From Chryseobacterium camelliae (GTDB lineage Bacteria; Bacteroidota; Bacteroidia; Flavobacteriales; Weeksellaceae), in the NCBI RefSeq assembly GCF_002770595.1, contig NZ_CP022986.1, positions 3,472,001-3,536,000 of the forward strand: a stretch of DNA of 64,000 nt. The letters are read 5' to 3'. A program made the position numbers and the translations under genes. The notes under the pieces are model-generated. The model was given only the letters and a program-made list of their open reading frames with translations. It ran no database searches and was not told the origin of the DNA. Shown here in pieces: positions 58,384-64,000 of the stretch. The first letter of the stretch is position 1. Each line of letters starts with the position of its first letter.

Positions 58384-58917
58384 TTAACTTTTTAATCTGG
58401 ATTTAAATTTGTTCTGGTATTCTTCCCACTGCTGGCGGGTGCGTATCTTTTTATACAGGTCCTTGGAGATCAGTTCAAGGTAAGGTTCCAGTTCCTTAGC
58501 AGACAGTTCTCCCTGCAGCAAGGTAATAGGGCTCCCGGTCTCATCCAGGAATACAGTGCTGGGTACGGCTGCTACATTCATATACTGCGTGAACTCATGA
58601 AGTGTATTCCTGCCTTTCTTATGGGTGCGGTCAGGATTTGAGAATTTTCTTTCAAATATACTCACCGTCCTTTTTTCCTCTGCGTTAAATTTTACCGGAT
58701 AAAAATTTTCATTCAGCATTTCAGTTATGATTGTGTTACCGTATGTGGTTTTGTCCATAATTTTGCAGGGACCGCACCAGTCTGCATAGAAATCAATCAG
58801 TATTTTTTTAGGGTGCTGTTTCTGGGCAGACAATGCTTCTTCAATGGTCATCCATTTAACCTGGGCAAAGCTGAAGCTTAACCAGAACAGGCAAATAATG
58901 CTTACTACTTTCTTCAT
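58384..58917 (-). CDS. Thioredoxin-family exported protein
   Basis: 177 residues. Signal peptide (MKKVVSIICLFWLSFSFAQ), then a thioredoxin fold with WCGPC (47-51) and a cis-Pro in VAAVPSTVF. The DUF255-like spacing and long C-terminal helix suggest a periplasmic disulfide reductase of the DsbD/thioredoxin-like group. It is 42 bases after the POT gene on the same strand. Confidence 0.9.
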   Translation of the reverse strand: MKKVVSIICLFWLSFSFAQVKWMTIEEALSAQKQHPKKILIDFYADWCGPCKIMDKTTYGNTIITEMLNENFYPVKFNAEEKRTVSIFERKFSNPDRTHKKGRNTLHEFTQYMNVAAVPSTVFLDETGSPITLLQGELSAKELEPYLELISKDLYKKIRTRQQWEEYQNKFKSRLKS

Positions 58918-58959
58918 GATTTGGATATTTAAGTAAAAGTAAGCATAATTTGCGTATTG

Positions 58960-60471
58960 CTATTTTACTTCCTGCATTAATTTTCTAACGTATGGGGAAA
59001 TAATAAAGAGAAGCACACCGGCAATTATGGAATACAGTCCCAGTTGCTTATAGCCTTCGGTATAGGTGATGAGGGCATCATAATTTGATGAACCTTCTTT
59101 TGCTGTTGCCATGCTGGCACCAATAATTCCGGCAACATACTGCCCGTAAGCAGAGGCCAGAAACCACATGCCCATCATAACGCCCTGGAGCTTATTAGTT
59201 GAAAGTTTGGTCATAATGGAAAGGCCGATAGGAGAGAGGCACATTTCCCCCAATGTAATGGCAAATAAGGCGATAGTAAATATGCCTAAAGAAGTAATGC
59301 CGAGGCTGTTGGCAAAATAGCGCGTAGTGAATATGACATAATATCCCAGACCCAGAAAGAGAAAACCAAGCCCGAACTTAATGATGGTGTTGGGTTCAAT
59401 CTTTCTTTTGCCCAGCCAGATCCATAACAGCCCTAATGGAACAGCCAGCAGAAGGATGAAAAATGCTCCCCCTGAATTATTAACCCCGTTAGGATTAAGA
59501 TTGAAAAGATCCCTGTTCAGGTTCTTGGCTGCGAAAATACTCAGTGAGCCTCCGCTCTGTTCAAAAATGCCCCAGAAAATAATGGAAAAGATAATGAATA
59601 TCAATGCGGCAATGAGCTTGTTCCTCTCTGCCGGTGTTACTTTGGTCATTTCATACAAAAGGTACAGCAGGGTAAGAGGTCCTACGGTATACATGAAGTA
59701 ATTGGTATATTGAGGAACCGAAACCATAGTCATAATGAGCGGAATAACAGCGAGTGTTCCTATGTATACTGCGATTTCATGCCATTTTTTTATTTTTTTC
59801 GCAGGTTCATCTGATAACGGATGCCCGGGCTGTAAACCGATAGGCCCCAGCTTTTTTTGTGTGAATACAAAATTGATAAGGCTGATCACCATGACCACGG
59901 CAGCCAGGCTGAATGCTATATTCCAGGTTTTATCATGAGGGATGTAATCAGAAAAAACATCTCCCTGTCCAATGGCAACGCAGAAGTATCCTCCGAGAAG
60001 GGCACCCAGGTTGATTCCTGCATAGAATAAGGTAAAACCGGCATCTGTTCTTGTATCACCGGACCTGTACAGTTTTCCGACCATAGTGGAAATATTGGGT
60101 TTAAAGAATCCGGTGCCGATAATGGTAAATGAAATTCCGAAGAAAAAATAGTCATGCGGATTCAGGGAAAGGATAATGCTTCCCGCGATCATCAGGAGTC
60201 CGCCCCAGAACAGCGATTTCCTGAATCCTAAGATCTTATCTGCAAACAATCCTCCTACAAAAGTGAATGCATAGACAAAAGCCTGGGTTGCTCCGTACTG
60301 GAGATTGGCTTTCTCTTCACCGAACCCTAATTGGGAGATCATAAATACCACAAGCATTCCCCGCATCCCGTAAAAGCAGAAGCGTTCCCACATTTCGGAA
60401 AAGAAAAGGTTCCAGATCTGCGTCGGGTATTTTCCTTTGAAATCCCTTATTTCGTCTAAAGTTAAATTCAT
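58960..60471 (-). CDS. POT/PTR-family oligopeptide transporter (1)
   Basis: 503 residues, twelve or more helices. MWERFCFYGMRGMLVVFM (ExxERF-type motif on helix 1), GTGFFKPNISTMVG (FxNPDI-like) and FYAGINLGALLGG (PTR2 family signature) are all present. A proton-coupled di/tripeptide symporter of the inner membrane. It is related to the two downstream-listed POT genes (61542-63296 and 63428-64000) but shorter. The YhcG-type gene lies 20 bases upstream of its start. Confidence 0.93.
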   Translation of the reverse strand: MNLTLDEIRDFKGKYPTQIWNLFFSEMWERFCFYGMRGMLVVFMISQLGFGEEKANLQYGATQAFVYAFTFVGGLFADKILGFRKSLFWGGLLMIAGSIILSLNPHDYFFFGISFTIIGTGFFKPNISTMVGKLYRSGDTRTDAGFTLFYAGINLGALLGGYFCVAIGQGDVFSDYIPHDKTWNIAFSLAAVVMVISLINFVFTQKKLGPIGLQPGHPLSDEPAKKIKKWHEIAVYIGTLAVIPLIMTMVSVPQYTNYFMYTVGPLTLLYLLYEMTKVTPAERNKLIAALIFIIFSIIFWGIFEQSGGSLSIFAAKNLNRDLFNLNPNGVNNSGGAFFILLLAVPLGLLWIWLGKRKIEPNTIIKFGLGFLFLGLGYYVIFTTRYFANSLGITSLGIFTIALFAITLGEMCLSPIGLSIMTKLSTNKLQGVMMGMWFLASAYGQYVAGIIGASMATAKEGSSNYDALITYTEGYKQLGLYSIIAGVLLFIISPYVRKLMQEVK

Positions 60472-60491
60472 GTCTGATTAAAAATATGTAA

Positions 60492-61484
60492 TTAAGGTTT
60501 TGACTGATCCCGGTCCAGCTCGAACCGGATCCTGTCCTGATCTATAAGTTCTTTTAATTCTTCCTCTTTGGGAAGGTATAATAAATATTGGCTGGCGAAA
60601 AGGTTGTTTTTGTCATTCAGTACCGAGTATTTGACGATGGTTTCGTCTTTTTCGGAACACAAGAGGATTCCGATAGTAGGGTTATCGCCTTCAATACGTT
60701 TCAGGTCATCGTACATCCTTACGTACATGTCGATCTGCCCGATGTCCTGATGGGAAAGTTCCCCCGTTTTCAGATCGATAATGACGAAACATTTCAGTAG
60801 GTAATTGTAAAAAACAAGATCAATATAAAAGTCTGAAGTATCGGTAGCAATGTGCTGCTGCCGGGCTACAAATGCAAATCCCTTCCCGAATTCCAGCAGG
60901 AACTTCTGGATATGGTCTATAATAGACGTTTCAAGGTCTTTTTCTGAAATTTTTTCGTCCGGTTTCAATCCCAGAAATTCAAAGATGTATGGATCTTTCA
61001 GTATATTCTGAATGGTTTCTTCAGATGTTTTACGATGTTCCAGCACTCTTTCATAAGCCAGCGAATTGATCTGCCTTTTCAGGTCTCTGGAATTCCAGTT
61101 ATTCTGAATAGATTCGTTAATATAGTAATTTATCTTATCAGTATTGTTTAATCTGATCAACAGTCTGTAGTGAGTCCAGCTCAATTCGTGACGCAATGCG
61201 TCACATATTGGAAAGGATTGATAAAATATTCTCATATTTCTGAGATTGCTTTCATCAAATCCTTTTCCGAATTCAGTGGTCAGTTGCCGGGAGAGATTTT
61301 TCAGGATATAGCTTCCGTATTCTGCCCTTGCTTTTCCTTTCTGTTCATCTTCCACAATTAATTTCCCGATCTGCCAGTAGGTAAGCAAAAGGGTAGAGTT
61401 CACTATCCGAAATACTTTTTCGCGCGACTGCTGTATAATATCCTTTATGGAATGGAATAAAGAACTTTCGGAAACTTCCATCAT
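60492..61484 (-). CDS. DUF1016 (YhcG-type) PD-(D/E)XK nuclease-domain protein
   Basis: 330 residues. The N-terminal DUF1016_N domain (about 10-150; LLLTYWQIGKLIVEDEQKGKARAEYG, LSWTHYRLLIRL) is followed by a C-terminal PD-(D/E)XK nuclease domain (about 165-310), where D222 and D237-L-K239 form the catalytic motif (FYIDLVFYN, FVIIDLKTG). The fold and residues predict a DNA endonuclease. Relatives occur in defence and mobile-element settings, but here it stands between two POT genes with only 8 bases between a terminator and its start. Function unknown. Confidence 0.9.
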   Translation of the reverse strand: MMEVSESSLFHSIKDIIQQSREKVFRIVNSTLLLTYWQIGKLIVEDEQKGKARAEYGSYILKNLSRQLTTEFGKGFDESNLRNMRIFYQSFPICDALRHELSWTHYRLLIRLNNTDKINYYINESIQNNWNSRDLKRQINSLAYERVLEHRKTSEETIQNILKDPYIFEFLGLKPDEKISEKDLETSIIDHIQKFLLEFGKGFAFVARQQHIATDTSDFYIDLVFYNYLLKCFVIIDLKTGELSHQDIGQIDMYVRMYDDLKRIEGDNPTIGILLCSEKDETIVKYSVLNDKNNLFASQYLLYLPKEEELKELIDQDRIRFELDRDQSKP

Positions 61485-61492
61485 ACGAAAAT

Positions 61493-61522
61493 AAAAAAAA
61501 CCTCTGACTTGGCAGAGGTTTT
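61493..61522 (-). terminator. Terminator of the 61542 POT gene
   Basis: AAAACCTCTG (61497-61506) pairs with CAGAGGTTTT (61513-61522). On the minus strand it ends in a run of T. It stands directly before the YhcG-type gene. Confidence 0.85.
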
Positions 61523-61541
61523 AAAAAATATTTATTTATGC

Positions 61542-63296
61542 TTAGTTGACACCGTGCATCATTTTCTTAAGGATCGGTGAGATAAGCGCCAGAATTACGG
61601 CAGCTATACCACACAATACCACGAATACCATGAAGAATTCAAAAAGATTATGGATTTCAAACCCTGCAAATACAGGATTCTGCAATGGCAGCTGGGCTTT
61701 TTCAAAAGCCGCAGCCTGTTCTGTGGTAAGAGTTACTTTCTTATCAAGTACATCCTGAAGGTTAACGCCTATTTCCTGGGCCTTTGTGAATTTATCTCCC
61801 GTAGCCGGAATCAGTGCTCCCAATGAACCTGCAAGAGCATATCCTGCGGCATTGGAAATAAAGAATACCCCATATAAAAGCGATGCAAATCGTTTAGGAG
61901 CCAATTTACCTACCAGGGATAATCCTATTGGAGACAAGCACAGCTCACCCATGGTCTGGATGAAGTACAACAGCATTAACCATTTAATAGCCAACAGTCC
62001 GGAATTTCCTAAATCTTTTACATTATGTGCAATAATAAAATAACTTAAAGCGATTAAAGCAAGACCCATTGCCTGTTTCATAGGAGAAACCGGCTCTTTT
62101 CCTTTAGCTCTCAGTTTATCCCAGATCAGACTGAAAGGCACTGCCAGGATCACGACGAAAATCCCGTTGAAGATCTGCACCATGGAAGGCGGCATATTCC
62201 AACCGAAGATGTTTCTGTCCGTCTGGTTATCAGCAATGAATGTCAATGAAGATCCAGCCTGTTCAAATGCTGCCCAGAAGAAGATGATAAAGAATGATAC
62301 GATGTAGATGACCCATATCCTCTGTCTTTCCACTTTATTTTCTGCAGAAGACATGATCAGGAATGCAAGAGAAATACCTGCTGAATAAATGAACGGATAA
62401 ATGATTCCTTTAATCAGCTGGCCCATTTCTACGGAATTGAACCCAAATTCTCCTACAAGGAGGTATCTGAACACAAAGAATAGCACGATAAAGATTACTG
62501 CGGTAAATGCAAGAAACTTGTTGGAGAATTTAGCAGTCTGGGTTTCACCCTCTTCAAAATCCGCACTCGTATTGTTTTTTGGTAATCCTCCGATAGGCCT
62601 TCCTTCAGGGGTTACTACATATTTATTTTTAAGAATAAAGAAAGTTACGGTTCCTACCACCATCGCGATAGAAGCGGCCAGGAATCCCCATTTGAAAGCA
62701 AAAATATCCCTTACTCCTGTAGTGGCGTCCTTTACGTCACCTACGTATGGACAGATAAACTGGCCTAAGAATGCCCCGATATTGATTCCCATGTAAAAAA
62801 TGGTGAATGCAGAGTCCAATTTTGATTTTTCCTGCTTAGGATAAAGGCTTCCCACCATAGAGGAAATATTAGGCTTGAAAAACCCGTTACCAAAGATAAT
62901 AACGAACAGGGCAAGCCACATGATCATCTTAGCACTCCCAAGGTCAGCCGAAAAGCTGGATGCACTGATAAACAGCAAAAACTGCCCGATAGCCATTAAA
63001 GACCCACCGATCAGGATCGCATTCCTGTTTCCGATATATTTATCGGCAATAAAACCACCTAAAAGAGGCGTTAAATAACATAAAGCTAAAAATCCACCGT
63101 AAATGATTGCTGCATCTGCTTCTTTAATTAATAGGGAATTTACCATGAAGAGCGTCAACAGAGCTCTCATTCCATAAAAATTGAAACGCTCCCACATTTC
63201 TGTTCCAAAAAGCACCCATAAACCTTTCGGGTGTCTGGAACCTTTTTTCTCTACCCATTCATCCGGTTTCGGACTTAATGCTTCAGTATTATCCAT
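61542..63296 (-). CDS. POT/PTR-family oligopeptide transporter (2)
   Basis: 584 residues from the ATG at 63296; an upstream extension would include the promoter. MWERFNFYGMRALLTLFMV, GNGFFKPNISSMVG and FYMGINIGAFLGQ are the PTR2 signatures. Compared with the 58960 protein it has a long C-terminal insertion (about 520-565, QLPLQNPVFAGFEIHN). Inner-membrane proton/peptide symporter. It has its own strong promoter. Confidence 0.95.
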   Translation of the reverse strand: MDNTEALSPKPDEWVEKKGSRHPKGLWVLFGTEMWERFNFYGMRALLTLFMVNSLLIKEADAAIIYGGFLALCYLTPLLGGFIADKYIGNRNAILIGGSLMAIGQFLLFISASSFSADLGSAKMIMWLALFVIIFGNGFFKPNISSMVGSLYPKQEKSKLDSAFTIFYMGINIGAFLGQFICPYVGDVKDATTGVRDIFAFKWGFLAASIAMVVGTVTFFILKNKYVVTPEGRPIGGLPKNNTSADFEEGETQTAKFSNKFLAFTAVIFIVLFFVFRYLLVGEFGFNSVEMGQLIKGIIYPFIYSAGISLAFLIMSSAENKVERQRIWVIYIVSFFIIFFWAAFEQAGSSLTFIADNQTDRNIFGWNMPPSMVQIFNGIFVVILAVPFSLIWDKLRAKGKEPVSPMKQAMGLALIALSYFIIAHNVKDLGNSGLLAIKWLMLLYFIQTMGELCLSPIGLSLVGKLAPKRFASLLYGVFFISNAAGYALAGSLGALIPATGDKFTKAQEIGVNLQDVLDKKVTLTTEQAAAFEKAQLPLQNPVFAGFEIHNLFEFFMVFVVLCGIAAVILALISPILKKMMHGVN

Positions 63297-63323
63297 TTTA
63301 TTGTTAATTTTTGTTAAGACTGA

Positions 63324-63353
63324 CAAATATAGTTTTTTTTGGGTTTTCAGCAA
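63324..63353 (-). promoter_or_regulatory. Promoter of the 61542 POT gene
   Basis: Read on the minus strand: TTG (complement of 63351-63353), exactly 19 bases, TATATTTG (complement of 63324-63331), 27 bases before the ATG. Full consensus match. Confidence 0.9.
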
Positions 63354-63373
63354 GGTTTAATTTTACAATTGCC

Positions 63374-63401
63374 AAAAAAAGCTGCAGAAGAGTCCTGCAG
63401 C
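63374..63401 (-). terminator. Terminator of the third POT gene
   Basis: GCTGCAG (63381-63387) pairs with CTGCAGC (63395-63401); on the minus strand it is followed by seven T. Confidence 0.88.
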
Positions 63402-63427
63402 CTGATTGATCATTGTATTGCTGAAGC

Positions 63428-64000
63428 TTAATGCCCTTTTTCCTTCATAATCCTGTTTAGTCTTTTCAGCATGGAAAGCCCTAATAATGTGGCAAATATC
63501 AGCAGCCCGAAATTTACCAGGAAGTAATTCATCTTATTGTCATAACTGTACCACGTACTTGCCAAGATCCCGGAAAGCTTATTACCCACCGAATTGGCCA
63601 GGAAAAAGCCGCCCATCATCAGCGCAGTAATCCTCGCCGGTGAAAGCTTGGATACAAATGACAACCCCATCGGGGAAAGGCAAAGTTCTCCTACAGTAAT
63701 AGCCCCATAACCGGCTACCAGCCACCAGGGAGATACTTTAACGGCACCGTTATCACCGGCTGCTACAGCAGCTACCATGACCAGGCATGATAAGGCTGAA
63801 ATAAACAGCCCTAAAACGATCTTCGTAGGGGTAAGCGGTTCTTTCCCTCTTTTTCTCAGGAAAGCCCAGACACCAACCACTACCGGTGTGAGGGCAATGA
63901 CCCAGAACGGATTGATGGATTGGAACAGTTCCGTATTATAGAGGTATACTTTCTTGTCAGGATTTTTCTCCAGTTCTGCACGCTGTTCGGGCGATATGTT
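63428..64000 (-). CDS. POT/PTR-family oligopeptide transporter (3), 5' end outside window
   Basis: The frame is open to the right edge (NISPEQRAELEKNPDKKVYL...), so the N-terminal part is missing. The visible ~190 residues are the last helices of a POT transporter: NPFWVIALTPVVVGVWAFLRKRG, TVGELCLSPMGLSFVSKLSP (matching ITLGEMCLSPIGLSIMTKLS and TMGELCLSPIGLSLVGKLAP in the other two) and GGFFLANSVGNKLSG. The third POT gene in a row. Confidence 0.92.
   Translation of the reverse strand, partial: NISPEQRAELEKNPDKKVYLYNTELFQSINPFWVIALTPVVVGVWAFLRKRGKEPLTPTKIVLGLFISALSCLVMVAAVAAGDNGAVKVSPWWLVAGYGAITVGELCLSPMGLSFVSKLSPARITALMMGGFFLANSVGNKLSGILASTWYSYDNKMNYFLVNFGLLIFATLLGLSMLKRLNRIMKEKGH

Overview
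The window comes from a flavobacterium, most likely Chryseobacterium or a close relative. Promoters follow the Bacteroidota pattern (TTG, about 19 bases, TAnnTTTG). There are type IX secretion sorting domains, a PorZ homologue, a TonB-dependent receptor, malate:quinone oxidoreductase and several POT-type peptide transporters. Assignments rest on reading protein motifs and DNA by eye; no database search was run.

Layout. 1-3.2 kb: two linked membrane/soluble sensor proteins and an HTH protein, minus strand. 3.5-10.4 kb: a sugar locus with a LacI repressor, its palindromic operator, an orphan TonB receptor, an (alpha/alpha)6 glycosidase, a uridine-kinase-like P-loop kinase and an SLC45-like permease. 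10.5-12.8 kb: a DUF434 PIN-like protein, an unknown partner and deoD. 12.9-20.6 kb: a compact six-gene MoxR ATPase / vWA-beta-propeller / membrane / TPR cluster (MoxR-vWA-beta-propeller, bpX, ternary type). 20.8-25.1 kb: a small Cys-rich ORF, then a promoter, leader peptide and attenuator-like switch, an array of seven tRNA-like elements mixed with three copies of a hairpin repeat, then a DUF458 RNase H-fold protein, a cyclic-phosphate-type receiver (cREC) protein and two tandem DEDDh exonucleases. 25.2-26 kb: two HTH proteins.

26.4-48.2 kb is mostly housekeeping and accessory metabolism: a SulP transporter with a probable N-terminal frameshift, a LamG/T9SS surface protein, TerC, TetR with its operator, a catalase-like protein, FKBP, lipoprotein, XRE, serine hydrolase, an Rrf2 regulator with paired operators and an NAD(P)-binding target, M23 peptidase, gpsA, mqo, an ANT(6)-like enzyme, SDR and a GH63-like glucosidase. 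48.2-58.9 kb: recO, porZ, a split 5'-nucleotidase, dapA, GNAT, an AraC/pseudo-receiver pair, recG and thioredoxin. 59-64 kb: three POT transporters in a row with a DUF1016 (YhcG-type) nuclease between the first two.

The most interesting part is 21.2-25.1 kb. Normal-looking, armless, half and class II tRNA-like elements sit directly upstream of RNA-processing enzymes of families known from RNA-repair operons, but no RNA ligase is present. I read it as a candidate RNA damage, repair or decoy locus whose substrate may be the array itself. The bpX cluster just upstream is a second conflict-type system, of a kind already described.
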